A DNA stretch of 64,000 bases from a bacterium (GCA_021822495.1 JAKAQO010000002.1:33034-97033), one strand, 5' to 3'; positions 31,381 to 40,497 are shown, counted from the first letter of the stretch. Translations and numbers: made by a program. Notes: generated by a model not told the origin, from the letters alone.

Positions 31381-32046
31381 CTAATTATTTCTCAATTTAT
31401 ATGGAAATCTCAACTGAAATACTCTATCCGCTATCCATTCCAAGAAAGCTAAATCAAAGTCAACGCTATCTGCCTGCAATGGGGGCAATTGGCGCAATAA
31501 CTTTCCCTTCATGTTTGCCAGTCTCCTAGATGTAAGTCGAATCTCCAGAGAGCTATCAGGTATTGTCTTATTAAGAATTAATAATTCCTGACTGTTCTTC
31601 CCGAAAAATCTTGTAATAACAGCTATGCAGTCAATTCTCCAATTTGTAACCTCATCTGGATTTAGATTATTTCCTCTAACCAACAAATTTGTTATTTCTT
31701 CCATTAATAAATTTATATTTTTCTGATATTCATTTTTCTCATTTTCTAATATATTCTTAGATTTATTCAGTTCCGCTATTTTTTCCAGAGATTTGTTCCT
31801 TATTGATAAATGTCCTTTAATAAGCATAAAAAAGAAGGCTCCCGCAAATCCCCATCGCCATTCCCTAAAAAACTCTAACCATGCGTAAATTCCATTCATT
31901 CCTTTAGACCTTCCATGTGTGAATAAACCAAGCTCTGCAATGATATAGAAGGCAATACAGGTTCCCCCAATATCTTCAATTCCATGGGGCAATGATTCAA
32001 AAAATAATTCCCGTAAAGATTCTTTTGTTGTAATTTTATTTGCCAC
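31381..32046 (-). CDS. Passenger: membrane protein with coiled coil
   Basis: 221 residues. Two likely membrane helices near the N-terminus (GGTCIAFYIIAELGLF and EWRWGFAGAFFFMLIKG), a coiled-coil (KIAELNKSKNILENEKNEYQKN), then a soluble helical C-terminus. AT-rich. It lies inside the outer inverted repeats but beyond an internal repeat-like sequence, so it may be a separate acquisition carried with the IS. Function unknown. Confidence 0.55.
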   Translation of the reverse strand: MANKITTKESLRELFFESLPHGIEDIGGTCIAFYIIAELGLFTHGRSKGMNGIYAWLEFFREWRWGFAGAFFFMLIKGHLSIRNKSLEKIAELNKSKNILENEKNEYQKNINLLMEEITNLLVRGNNLNPDEVTNWRIDCIAVITRFFGKNSQELLILNKTIPDSSLEIRLTSRRLANMKGKLLRQLPPLQADSVDFDLAFLEWIADRVFQLRFPYKLRNN

Positions 32047-32082
32047 GAACCGATTCTATCAAAAAGACTCATTTTAACCCCA

Positions 32083-32104
32083 TTTTGCCAAAGGGATAAT
32101 TCCC
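32083..32104. repeat. Right terminal inverted repeat of the IS1595-type element
   Basis: 22 bp, complementary to 29329-29350 at 20 positions. Confidence 0.8.
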
Positions 32105-32152
32105 TGAATTCTAGCCAATGGCGCAAGCATATCATGAAGAATCCGCTCTTTG

Positions 32153-32161
32153 TGCTACAAT
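32153..32161 (+). promoter_or_regulatory. Extended -10 promoter of the amine oxidase gene
   Basis: TGCTACAAT, about 50 nt outside the IS right end and 48 nt before the chosen ATG. Confidence 0.45.
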
Positions 32162-32209
32162 AAAACCGTTAATATGGAATTAAAATGTCTTTTAAGGAGC
32201 CTGAAAATT

Positions 32210-33685
32210 ATGAATTTAAAATCAAAACCATGGTTGCGAATGGTTGGTGTTTTTTTGATTGTCTTTGGGGTTGTCAGCCCGAATTGTCCTTTATTGGCCG
32301 CCGTGGGCAAATCTCCCCGACCGCGCGTGGTGATCGTGGGGGCGGGTCTTTCCGGGATGACGGCGGCTTACGAACTTAAGACCCGTTACCATATAAACAG
32401 CGAGGTTTACGAGGCAAGGGGACGCGTGGGCGGCAGAACTTGGAGCATTCACGGCCCGGCCGGAACGGTAGACCTCGGAGGTTCTTTCATCAATACGACG
32501 GATACGGCATTGCGGGGGCTCATCAAGAATCTTGGATTGAAGGAAGTATCGTTGCCCGACTTAAACGATACCTGGAATATCCTGAGAAATGAAAGCGGAC
32601 GCTATGAAGTTTTTCGATCCAGCCAAATTTATGGCGCGTTCAAGGGAACTTTTCTAAGAATCAAAAAAGATCAAAATCGTTTGGGAATAAAAGATTTCGC
32701 CTTGCCCTCCGGCGCATTGTCTTCGTCGGCAAAAAAATATGACCGTATGAGCATCCAAGGCTATCTCGATTCGATTCATGCGCCGCGGGCTTTCAGCGAT
32801 TTCACGCAAGCCTACTTCGGCGGATTTTTTGGACGCCGACTTAAGGAGATTGACGCTCTTCAGTTTTTGACGGAGATATCCATTTCCCCTGAAAAAAACA
32901 AATTCCACTTTTATTATGACGTTCACAACGACGAGGCATTGGGCCTTAAAGGCGGCACGCAGCAAATTTGCCTTAAAATCGAGAAGCGACTCCATAACGT
33001 CCATAAAAATTGGGTCTTGACGACCATTTCAAGTTCCGATCAGAAGCATTTCGCGCTCACTTTCGAAACGCCCGACGGAATAAAAGTGGTTGACGCGGAT
33101 TATGTCATCGTGACGATTCCTTTCGTGGTTCTCAGGAACAAGGTTCAGATTAAGGTTGCCCGGTTCCCCCCGGCCGTTACGAAAGCCATAAAATCCACGC
33201 TTCAAGGGATGAACTCGAAAATGATTCTCGATTTTCGCGAGCCGATATGGATGTCCCGCTACCATCAATCGGGCTCGGTCTCAACGGCATGGTTTTTGAC
33301 CTGGCCCAATGGCGACAATAAGCGTAAGGGCCCGGCCAGTCTGACGGTTTACTTCAACGTCAAGCAACATTTCTCCCATCAGTATCGTTTGCGTGATAAG
33401 GTTTTGCGCATCCTGGAAAAAGTCTATCCGGGAATTTCCAAACAGTTGACCGGCATGAAAATAGCTGATTGGCCGAGTTACCAATTCAGCCAAGGAAGTT
33501 TTTCAGGGGCCTTGGCCCCGGGGCAATGGGCTCATCGCTGGCCGAGCGTCGCCCAAATGAAAGTGGGGCATCTGGTTTTCGCCGGCGAGCATCTCTCCGG
33601 CAATCTACGCCTTATCGGCTACATGAACGGCGCAGTAACCACGGGAGATCAAGCGGCGCAAATAGTCGCGAAGCGATATCCTTAA
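32210..33685 (+). CDS. Exported flavin amine oxidase-like FAD enzyme
   Basis: 491 residues from ATG 32210 (AAGGAG upstream), giving a signal peptide-like start (MNLKSKPW, hydrophobic core, LLAA); ATG 32174 is an in-frame alternative close to the promoter. FAD Rossmann motif VVIVGAGLSGMTAAYEL with the following EARGRVGGRTWS (the GGR signature of the monoamine oxidase fold), and the C-terminal FAGEHLSGNLRLIGYMNGAVTTGDQAA FAD-binding motif. It oxidises an amine or related substrate with O2 as acceptor in most relatives. An exported form is unusual. Single gene. Confidence 0.85.
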   Translation: MNLKSKPWLRMVGVFLIVFGVVSPNCPLLAAVGKSPRPRVVIVGAGLSGMTAAYELKTRYHINSEVYEARGRVGGRTWSIHGPAGTVDLGGSFINTTDTALRGLIKNLGLKEVSLPDLNDTWNILRNESGRYEVFRSSQIYGAFKGTFLRIKKDQNRLGIKDFALPSGALSSSAKKYDRMSIQGYLDSIHAPRAFSDFTQAYFGGFFGRRLKEIDALQFLTEISISPEKNKFHFYYDVHNDEALGLKGGTQQICLKIEKRLHNVHKNWVLTTISSSDQKHFALTFETPDGIKVVDADYVIVTIPFVVLRNKVQIKVARFPPAVTKAIKSTLQGMNSKMILDFREPIWMSRYHQSGSVSTAWFLTWPNGDNKRKGPASLTVYFNVKQHFSHQYRLRDKVLRILEKVYPGISKQLTGMKIADWPSYQFSQGSFSGALAPGQWAHRWPSVAQMKVGHLVFAGEHLSGNLRLIGYMNGAVTTGDQAAQIVAKRYP

Positions 33686-33686
33686 A

Positions 33687-33754
33687 GCTTCTATGAGGGC
33701 CGGGGCGGCCAAGGCCGCCCATAACCCAAGACTGATCAGAATTTTTTCCCGTAT
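33687..33754 (-). pseudogene. Remnant of trypsin-like protease signal peptide
   Basis: Minus-strand translation gives REKILISLGLWAALAAPAL, matching the signal peptide of the protease at 24909-25748 at protein and DNA level (GGGCGGCCTTGGCCGCCCCG is shared). Nothing of the protease domain follows. Confidence 0.6.
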
Positions 33755-33853
33755 AAAGCGCGACCGAGGGATATCCCGCTCTGTTTCAAAAAAATTCCAG
33801 GCGTTGCGCCCTTGCCTCATTAAAATGTTAAATCAAAAGACGCCTTATTTCAT

Positions 33854-34327
33854 ATGCCTTTCCTAAACACGTTGAAATTTCCCCGCCGCCTGTTTCGCGT
33901 CAGCTTGGCGCTCAAGGCGATAGACGGGATTCTTGAGATGGCGGGAGGAATTCTCCTGTCAATATTTAATCGAAGGGCTCTCAACCGCATGGTCATCGTC
34001 TTGACCCAGCATGAGCTGACCGAGGATCCAAAGGACTTTGTGGCTACCCATCTTCGGTCGCTCGTCTCCCATCTCACCAGCGACGTCAAGTTATTCGCGG
34101 TCGCCTATCTCTTGATTCATGGAGTTTTGAAGATAGCCCTTGCCGTTAATTTATTGAGAGGACGAGAAGGGGTCTACCCCTGGGCGCTGGCCTTCTTTAG
34201 CGTTTTCATGGTCTATGAAGCTTACCAGCTAAGCTACACTCCCTCCCTGGCGCTCGCGTGCTTCTTTTTCTTGGACACGGCGATTGTCGCGCTCCTTTAC
34301 TGGGAACGCCGGGTGACAGCGCAATGA
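33854..34327 (+). CDS. DUF2127-type membrane protein
   Basis: 157 residues, four membrane helices. The pattern LFRVSLALKAIDGILEMAGG at the start, LFAVAYLLIHGVLKIALAV in the middle and YPWALAFFSVFMVYEAYQL matches the DUF2127 family of unknown function. Stop overlaps the PAP2 start (ATGA), so the two are probably produced together; DUF2127 with a lipid phosphatase suggests an envelope role. Confidence 0.75.
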   Translation: MPFLNTLKFPRRLFRVSLALKAIDGILEMAGGILLSIFNRRALNRMVIVLTQHELTEDPKDFVATHLRSLVSHLTSDVKLFAVAYLLIHGVLKIALAVNLLRGREGVYPWALAFFSVFMVYEAYQLSYTPSLALACFFFLDTAIVALLYWERRVTAQ

Positions 34328-34815
34328 CCCCCGCGAAAGCTCTCGCCATTTTTGGCGCGAAATATTTATTCATCGCGATACTCATCATCGCGTTTTTTTA
34401 CTTTTTGAGGCAACCGAACTCCGTCCGGAAACGAATGTTACTCCTCGCCGCTATCGCCTGTCCGCTTATTTTGCTCATCGCGCGAATCATCGCGATTTTT
34501 TACTACGACCCAAGGCCCTTCGTCGTGGGTCATTTCACGCCCATGATTTGGCACGAACCCGACAACGGCTTTCCATCCGATCACGCTCTGCTGTGCGCCG
34601 CAATCTCGTCCTGGGCGTTTCCCTTTTCAAAAAAACTATCGGCCGTCGCTTGGCTCCTGACCCTGTTGGTCGGTTTTTCAAGAGTTTATGTCGGCGTACA
34701 TCATCCAATCGACATCGCGGGCAGCGTCGTCATCTCGATTGCGACAACCGCCGCAGTTTATGGAATGCTCAAGCGCCCCGCAAAACTTTCCCTGGAACCC
34801 AAAGGCCCAAAATAG
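34324..34815 (+). CDS. PAP2 phosphatase, BcrC-like
   Basis: 163 residues, about five membrane helices. PAP2 motifs: YYDPRPFV (K/R..RP), FPSDHALLCAAI (PS(D/N)H) and SRVYVGVHHPIDIAGS. PSDH, the DPRPF form and the size fit undecaprenyl-diphosphate phosphatase of the BcrC type, which recycles the peptidoglycan lipid carrier. Start chosen by ATGA overlap with the DUF2127 gene. Second PAP2 gene of the window, only distantly like the one at 13001. Confidence 0.85.
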   Translation: MTPAKALAIFGAKYLFIAILIIAFFYFLRQPNSVRKRMLLLAAIACPLILLIARIIAIFYYDPRPFVVGHFTPMIWHEPDNGFPSDHALLCAAISSWAFPFSKKLSAVAWLLTLLVGFSRVYVGVHHPIDIAGSVVISIATTAAVYGMLKRPAKLSLEPKGPK

Positions 34816-34843
34816 ATAGAATACAAACGTTGCGGTTTTTCAT

Positions 34844-34918
34844 GCGCTCGTAACACAACGGATAGTGTGCAAGCCTGCGAAGCTTGATATCCAGGTTCGA
34901 TTCCCGGCGAGCGCACCA
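34844..34918 (+). tRNA. tRNA-Arg, anticodon GCG
   Basis: Acceptor GCGCTCG/CGAGCGC with encoded ACCA, D-arm ACAC/GTGT with GGATA loop, anticodon arm CAAGC-CTGCGAA-GCTTG, T-arm CCAGG-TTCGATT-CCCGG with one A-C mismatch. The A in the D-loop and the acceptor fit arginine tRNAs. The anticodon GCG, instead of the usual ACG (inosine), is uncommon in bacteria. Convergent with lysA, 4 nt apart. Confidence 0.85.
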
Positions 34919-34922
34919 TTTT

Positions 34923-36164
34923 TTAGTTCGGCTCGACCCGAATCAAATCCTCAAAGTTCTCGCGGCGGCGAATGAGGCGCGCGCTTTTTCCGCTCACTAA
35001 GACCTCAGCCGCCCTGGGACGAAAGTTATATTGAGAGCTCATCGAAAACCCGTAAGCCCCGGCGTTTAAAATCATCAGAAAATCCCCCGGCTTGGGAGAA
35101 ACAAGTTTTTCTCCGCGGGAAAAAACATCGGCAGATTCGCAAATAGGGCCCGTCACGTCGAAAGCGCCGGCTGGACCCGCTTTTTTCACGACTGGAATCA
35201 CCGGGTGACGCGCCCCATAAAGAGCGGGCCTTAAAAAATCATTCATCCCCGCGTCCACAATCAGAAACTTTCGCTTTCCCGCGTCTTTAACATAGATAAT
35301 CCGGGTGAGAAGCATTCCGCTTTCCGCGACCAGAAACCGCCCCGGCTCGATGACAAGTTTGACGGCGGGAAAATCCTTAAATTCCCGGGCGTAGGCGCGC
35401 GCGATTTGAGAGAGCCATAAACCTTCCCCCGCCCCGGCTATTCCAAACCCCCCTCCCATATCCACAAAAGACAAAGAGATATTTTGAGCCTTTAAGTGGC
35501 GAAGAAAGTTTCCGGCAAATCTTGCGGCCTGAATATACGGCTTTGCGGAAAACAGCTGGGAGCCGCCGTGAGAATGAAGGCCGACAATCTTTAAGAAACG
35601 CTGTTTTTGAGCCCATCGGTACATTTGAAAGGCTTCTTTTTCTCCAACTCCAAATTTGGAAAGGCGTCCGGAAGTCACAGTGTGAGGATGGGTTTTTGCC
35701 TCGACAGGAAAATTAATTCGCACCGAAATTGAAGCAACCCGCCGCATTTTGGAAGCTTCCGAAGCGATAGCTTTCAATTCTTCAAAAGACTCGACGTTAA
35801 AAGACAAAATTCCAAGTTTGATTCCAAGCCGGATTTCTTCCCGGGTTTTCCCGACTCCGGAAAATAAAATTTGGGATGGTTTAAAGCCCGTTTGATGGGC
35901 TAAAAACATCTCGCCGCCGGAGACCACTTCCGCGCCCGCCCCTTCTTTTTGAAGAATTTGACAAAGATGAGAGTTGGAGTTGGCTTTAAGAGCATAAGCG
36001 ATCAAGGTCGGCTGAAGGGAAAAAATTCGAGACAGTTTTTGGTATTGCTGGATAATCTTCGAGCGCGAATAAGCGTAAAGCGGAGTCTTAAATTTTTGGG
36101 CCAAGGACGAAGATTTAAGACCTTCGATATAAAGCTCTTTTTTTTGATATTCAAAAAAATTCAA
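34923..36164 (-). CDS. lysA: Diaminopimelate decarboxylase
   Basis: 413 residues from TTG 36164, which overlaps the stop of the nuclease gene (TTGA) behind a GGAG site and gives the family start NFFEYQKKELYIEGL. PLP enzyme of fold type III for the last lysine step: the PLP lysine in IAYALKANSN, the HSHGGSQL segment, the GGGFG glycine loop (FVDMGGGFGIAG), EPGRFLVAESG and the substrate Cys region (GPICESADVF). Cytoplasmic. Coupling to a DNA repair nuclease gene is probably only positional. Confidence 0.93.
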   Translation of the reverse strand: MNFFEYQKKELYIEGLKSSSLAQKFKTPLYAYSRSKIIQQYQKLSRIFSLQPTLIAYALKANSNSHLCQILQKEGAGAEVVSGGEMFLAHQTGFKPSQILFSGVGKTREEIRLGIKLGILSFNVESFEELKAIASEASKMRRVASISVRINFPVEAKTHPHTVTSGRLSKFGVGEKEAFQMYRWAQKQRFLKIVGLHSHGGSQLFSAKPYIQAARFAGNFLRHLKAQNISLSFVDMGGGFGIAGAGEGLWLSQIARAYAREFKDFPAVKLVIEPGRFLVAESGMLLTRIIYVKDAGKRKFLIVDAGMNDFLRPALYGARHPVIPVVKKAGPAGAFDVTGPICESADVFSRGEKLVSPKPGDFLMILNAGAYGFSMSSQYNFRPRAAEVLVSGKSARLIRRRENFEDLIRVEPN

Positions 36165-39100
36165 TTTTGTTTCTCCGGAAACGCATTTTCCAGGAACATC
36201 TTGGCGCGATATTTTGAAGGAGAGTGATTCTTTCGGCATAGATTTTGAAATCGGCAATACCCGCAATGGCCGTATTCATCCTGATCGTCTGGATTTATCG
36301 GAAAATAACCGCGCGCGATGGAACTTAAAAGACGCGATACGTTTTCAAAAAAACTCTCTCTCTGCGCTTGCCAATCAAAAAAGGAGTAAGGGTAAACGGA
36401 AGGAACCGCGTCTTTAGATTTTCCTTCGATCTCATAAAGAAGCCCCCCCTCGATTTCGCTTTCGGGATATTTTTGGGAAAGAATCTCAAAATAAAACGGG
36501 AGTTGAAAAAAACTTCCCTCTTGGACCAATTTTTTGGGATCGCCTTTTCTCCAACTCGTCTTATAATCGATAATCTCGAACTTTTTTCCATCCAAGCTCT
36601 GGTCAATTCGATCAAAAACGCCGCGAAGCCCGTAAGCGGAAGGCTGGGCAATATCCGCGCGAAATTCTTTTTCAAACTCCAACGGACGCATATTTCTTTC
36701 CTGGAGGCGATGAATATCCCATTCCACGAATTTCCGCAGATGAACGCTCATGTTATTTTTAACCGACAGCCACAAAAGAGGATAGACCCCGAGCTTGTTT
36801 GAGTTGTATTCCGAAAAAGAGTCTTCTATGGCCCGATTCAGGAAATCCTCATAGGACTTTTTTCCCTCTAAAACTAAAACCGGCAAAGAGGAGTAGAAAC
36901 GCTTTAGAATATCATGGTAGATGAGTCCTATAATTTTAGGCGGAATCTCGTCTTTCGCATTTTTTTCTTCCTCCGAAAGCCGCAGAATCCGGGCGGCAAA
37001 AAAACGAAACGGGCATTGCGCGTAAAGCTCAAGCCCGCTTGCGGAAACGTTGTGTTTCCATTTTTGAAGAAAATCTTCCGGCGTCCTGACCATTCCGTCT
37101 CTTTCTCCGCCAGAGGAATAGTCATTGAGTTCCAAGGCCGCTTTAAGCCCCACGTCCAGAATCTCCGCCTGCGGAAGATCAAGAGCCTTAAGATAGGAAA
37201 CGGCGCTTTGATTTCGAAAAGACGCGTAAAGGCTCATTTCATCCGGAGAAAGATACCGCGGCTCAAACATATTTAATTTTTCCTCGATATTTCTCGGAAC
37301 CCTTAAAACGTCCTCTTCCCCCAATGACCTATTCGCGGCCCGCGCCAGTTCATAAAGATAAAAAGACGGAACTTGTTCGCGCCCTTCCTCATCGGAACGA
37401 GAATAAACGCAATAAATTTTTTCCTTCGCTCCGGAAACCAAAAGGTAAAATAAAAGTTTTTCCTCTTCATACCCTTCTTTTTTCGGGCGCATCCAATATC
37501 CCAGGGGATGACGCAAGAAAGCGCGCGCCTCGTCTCTTAAGATGGGGTCTTCCGATATCGTTCGCGGAAAAACTCCCTCATTAAGCCCCAAGACGAATAA
37601 AACGCGAAAAGATTCGCCTCGAGCGGCCATCGCGTCCAGCGCTCGAACTCCCTTGATCCCCGAAGAAGTCTCAAAAGAGGAACGCTTTAGTTTTTCATCG
37701 AGGGCGTCTAATCCATCTGCGAAATCTCTAGGACGAGAAATTCGGTCAAGCAAAGACAGCGTTTTGAGAGCGTTTAAAAACAGTTCTAAAGCCTCTTTTT
37801 CCTGAGCGGAAGGACTTTCGGGCAATTTAAAGAAGCGCTCAATTAAATCTGAGGAGGCTTTCGCGAAACCAGACCAGGAACCGGGATTTTTATTCAAGAC
37901 TTCCCGCCAAAGAAGCAAAAAATTCCAAAGTTCTTTCGCCGGTTCTAATGGAAAATTCTCGGGGATATCGGCTTTTTTTGAAATTATTTCGCCCAAGCGA
38001 CCCTCCCATTGAAGCCAACCGCCGCTCAACTTTAGGTCTCTAGTGATGCGCCGAACGCTCCATTTCCAATTTAGGCTCTCAAGACTTTCTGAATTAAAAT
38101 AAGGCGAAGAAGCAACTTCCTCGACGGAATAGGCGGGAAAGTCCCGCCGGCCCAAACTCAAGAAATTAAAAAGCGTTTTCGCCAAGGGATGGCGCAAAAG
38201 CGGCTCTTGAGCCTTCATGTCCAAGGGAATTTTATTTTCTTCAAAAATGCGCTCAATCGAACTTCGGGCTCCCTCCAAGGAACGGCAAACGAGCCCAATT
38301 TCATCAAATCCGATTTTTTCTTCTTCAACCAGCCGCCATATTTCCTTAGCCGAAAACCAAATCTCATCCTCCAAACCGGAAGCCGACACGAAGCGAATCG
38401 CCTGGCTCAAAGAAACCTTCTTTTCGGCGGGCGAGAAAAGATTTTTTAAAACAGGCCCCAAAGGTTCGCGGTCAAATCCAACCTCCAATTCTCGCAATTC
38501 ATGAGCGGCCAGCTTTTGCTCGAAAAAATCTTTCGCGAAAGCGAAGGCAGGGTGGGATTTAATATATGGAAAAAACAAACGGGAGGGGTGAGATTTGGTC
38601 ACATTTTCAAAAAAATCAAGCTGAAGCCCGGTCAAATCATAAAACCCATAATAAATGATTTCCCGAAACTGTTTTAGAAAGGACGAATCTTTAGATTTCT
38701 GGGCAGAAAAACGCACCAACTCCGCCATGGAAAAAACTCCCAACTCCGCCAGTTTTTCCCGGTAAGCCTGGGCAAAACGGCACAAAGGCTCAAGGACCTC
38801 TCCCCCTTTAAATTGACACGCCTCATCCCAATAAGCATTCAAGTCCTCAAAAATAAGGTTAGCGTCGATTAAATCCCGCAGGCTTGAGCGCAAGCTTTCC
38901 GATAAAGACTTGGGCCTTTTTGATTTCCTGGGCCAGAGAGAATCCGGCATTTGGGTTTCCGCCAAAGAGTCCACCAGGCGATTAAAAAAGAGGGGTTCTG
39001 AAATAAAGACCCCGTTCAAGGGCTCTTCTTCCCGGGCAATAGACCACGCCAGGCTGTAAAAGGTGTGGAAATGAATATTCAATAACGCTATTTTCTCTTC

Positions 39101-39250
39101 CATCCCCAAGAGGCGTTCAAGGCGGGAGGCCATGCGCCTCGAAGGAACGACCACGCAAACTGGAATTTCGCCGGAAGCGATTAACTCCCGTATGCGGGAA
39201 ACAAACGCTTCTTCAAGGGCCGGATGAAAAGGGCCATAAGAAACAATCAT
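36161..39250 (-). CDS. AddB-like PD-(D/E)XK nuclease/helicase-fold protein
   Basis: 1029 residues taking ATG 39250, which overlaps the mtaB stop as ATGA. N-terminal inactivated helicase-like region (VVPSRRMASRLERLL, ...FHTFYSLAW), middle helicase-like motifs (DAMAARGESFRVLFVLGLNEGVFPR), and C-terminal RecB-type nuclease: FEIIDYKTSWRKGDPKK supplies D...DYK, and Cys residues at YAQCPFRFF plus GHCGYCRFQNLC form the Fe-S staple typical of AddB. It should act with AddA in double-strand break repair; no addA lies in this window. Walker A is not visible, consistent with AddB. Confidence 0.82.
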   Translation of the reverse strand: MIVSYGPFHPALEEAFVSRIRELIASGEIPVCVVVPSRRMASRLERLLGMEEKIALLNIHFHTFYSLAWSIAREEEPLNGVFISEPLFFNRLVDSLAETQMPDSLWPRKSKRPKSLSESLRSSLRDLIDANLIFEDLNAYWDEACQFKGGEVLEPLCRFAQAYREKLAELGVFSMAELVRFSAQKSKDSSFLKQFREIIYYGFYDLTGLQLDFFENVTKSHPSRLFFPYIKSHPAFAFAKDFFEQKLAAHELRELEVGFDREPLGPVLKNLFSPAEKKVSLSQAIRFVSASGLEDEIWFSAKEIWRLVEEEKIGFDEIGLVCRSLEGARSSIERIFEENKIPLDMKAQEPLLRHPLAKTLFNFLSLGRRDFPAYSVEEVASSPYFNSESLESLNWKWSVRRITRDLKLSGGWLQWEGRLGEIISKKADIPENFPLEPAKELWNFLLLWREVLNKNPGSWSGFAKASSDLIERFFKLPESPSAQEKEALELFLNALKTLSLLDRISRPRDFADGLDALDEKLKRSSFETSSGIKGVRALDAMAARGESFRVLFVLGLNEGVFPRTISEDPILRDEARAFLRHPLGYWMRPKKEGYEEEKLLFYLLVSGAKEKIYCVYSRSDEEGREQVPSFYLYELARAANRSLGEEDVLRVPRNIEEKLNMFEPRYLSPDEMSLYASFRNQSAVSYLKALDLPQAEILDVGLKAALELNDYSSGGERDGMVRTPEDFLQKWKHNVSASGLELYAQCPFRFFAARILRLSEEEKNAKDEIPPKIIGLIYHDILKRFYSSLPVLVLEGKKSYEDFLNRAIEDSFSEYNSNKLGVYPLLWLSVKNNMSVHLRKFVEWDIHRLQERNMRPLEFEKEFRADIAQPSAYGLRGVFDRIDQSLDGKKFEIIDYKTSWRKGDPKKLVQEGSFFQLPFYFEILSQKYPESEIEGGLLYEIEGKSKDAVPSVYPYSFFDWQAQRESFFENVSRLLSSIARGYFPINPDDQDEYGHCGYCRFQNLCRKNHSPSKYRAKMFLENAFPEKQN

Positions 39251-40497
39251 TGGCAAACTTCGGCAAAAGCGCTTACATCATTTACGGAATGAATCCGAAC
39301 CTGGGCAAAGCCAGGACCTGGGTATTGATTTAAGGACACGCTTAAAAAATCCTCGCAAAGGCCTTCCGGCTTTCCCGGGCGGCCTTCAACGACGACCCGG
39401 CGAACGCTTCCCACGGCCCGGGCGGCGAATTTAATCCGCAGCTCGCGGTCTAATGAGCGCAGAGACTGCGATCGAGCGAGGATTATTTTTTCCGGCAGAT
39501 GATCATGCCTTTTTTCCGCCTCCGTCCCGGGACGGGAGGAATATCTGAACGGATGGAGTCCCGAAAAATTCATTTCCCGGATAAAGGCCAGGCTTTCCTC
39601 AAAATCCGTTTCGGATTCTCCCGGAAATCCCGCCATCACGTCGCTAAAAACCGCGCATTGGGGAACTTTTTCCCGCAAGGCATTTAAACGCTTCCTAAAA
39701 AAACCCGTGGCGTACCAGCGCTTCATTTCTTTTAAAGTCTTATCCGAACCCGCTTGAAGAGGCAGGTGAAGAGACGGCGCGATTTTTCCCCCGGAACTCG
39801 CGAATAAATTGATGAAGCGATCCGTCACGTCGGTAATTTCAAGAGAAGAAAGCCGAATGCGAAAATCTCCCGGAATTTGAATCAACCGTTCCAGAAGCCC
39901 CACAAAATCAATACGCCGCCCTCCTAAATCCTGAGACAAGTATCGCCCCAATCGAACCCCGCACAAAACGATTTCCGGACAGCGGTTTTTAATCAAGCCT
40001 TCAATTTCGGATTTAAGCTCTTCAAAAGGCCGCGCGGATAACTGCGGGCGGATGGAGGGAATAATGCAAAAAGAACAGCCCATATCGCAGCCGTCTTGAA
40101 TTTTGACAAAAGCGCGGGAATGCCCCCAAAATCCGCTGATGGAAGACGGCCCGGGAACGGCACTGCATCCAATTAAGGCTGGAATATTTTCCTTGTCTTT
40201 ATTTCCGACAATAAGGGCCTGTGGAGCGGCGTTTTGAATCTCATCAGGACTTCGGGAAGCCAGGCATCCGGTCACCACCAGCCGGGCCGTGGGATTTCTG
40301 CGGGAAATTTTCCGAATGAGTCTTAAAGCGTCTTGATCGGCTTCTTCGGTCACCGTACAGGTATTGATGAGACAAAGATCGGCCTCGGAAAAATCTTCCG
40401 TCGTTTCCGCGAAACGATTTTGGGCCAACTTTTCCCGAAGCGCTTCCGTCTCGTATTGATTGACCCGGCAACCGTAGGTCTTAAAAAATGCTTTCAC
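39247..40497 (-). CDS. mtaB: tRNA t6A37 methylthiotransferase
   Basis: 416 residues. UPF0004 domain with three Cys (KTYGCRVNQYE, INTCTVTEEAD, VTGCLASRSP) for the auxiliary 4Fe-4S cluster, then the radical SAM motif CDMGCSFCIIP (CxxxCxxC), and a C-terminal TRAM-like region. The CRVNQYET and INTCTVT forms are typical for MtaB, which makes ms2t6A at position 37, rather than MiaB or RimO. Cytoplasmic. Head of the run mtaB-addB-lysA with 4-nt overlaps. Confidence 0.9.
   Translation of the reverse strand: MKAFFKTYGCRVNQYETEALREKLAQNRFAETTEDFSEADLCLINTCTVTEEADQDALRLIRKISRRNPTARLVVTGCLASRSPDEIQNAAPQALIVGNKDKENIPALIGCSAVPGPSSISGFWGHSRAFVKIQDGCDMGCSFCIIPSIRPQLSARPFEELKSEIEGLIKNRCPEIVLCGVRLGRYLSQDLGGRRIDFVGLLERLIQIPGDFRIRLSSLEITDVTDRFINLFASSGGKIAPSLHLPLQAGSDKTLKEMKRWYATGFFRKRLNALREKVPQCAVFSDVMAGFPGESETDFEESLAFIREMNFSGLHPFRYSSRPGTEAEKRHDHLPEKIILARSQSLRSLDRELRIKFAARAVGSVRRVVVEGRPGKPEGLCEDFLSVSLNQYPGPGFAQVRIHSVNDVSAFAEVCQ

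Larger units (their letters stand above)
29329..32104. mobile_element. IS1595-type element with passenger genes
   Basis: 2,776 bp bounded by 22-bp inverted repeats (left GGGGATTATCCCTTTCGCAA at 29329, right at 32083-32104; 20 of 22 match). Flanks TGAATTTT (29321-29328) and TGAATTCT (32105-32112) fit an 8-bp target duplication with one change, the length expected for IS1595. All six genes inside are on the minus strand and the region is visibly AT-rich compared with its surroundings. A third, weaker copy of the end sequence lies at about 31370-31391 between the transposase and the 221-residue membrane protein. Confidence 0.8.
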
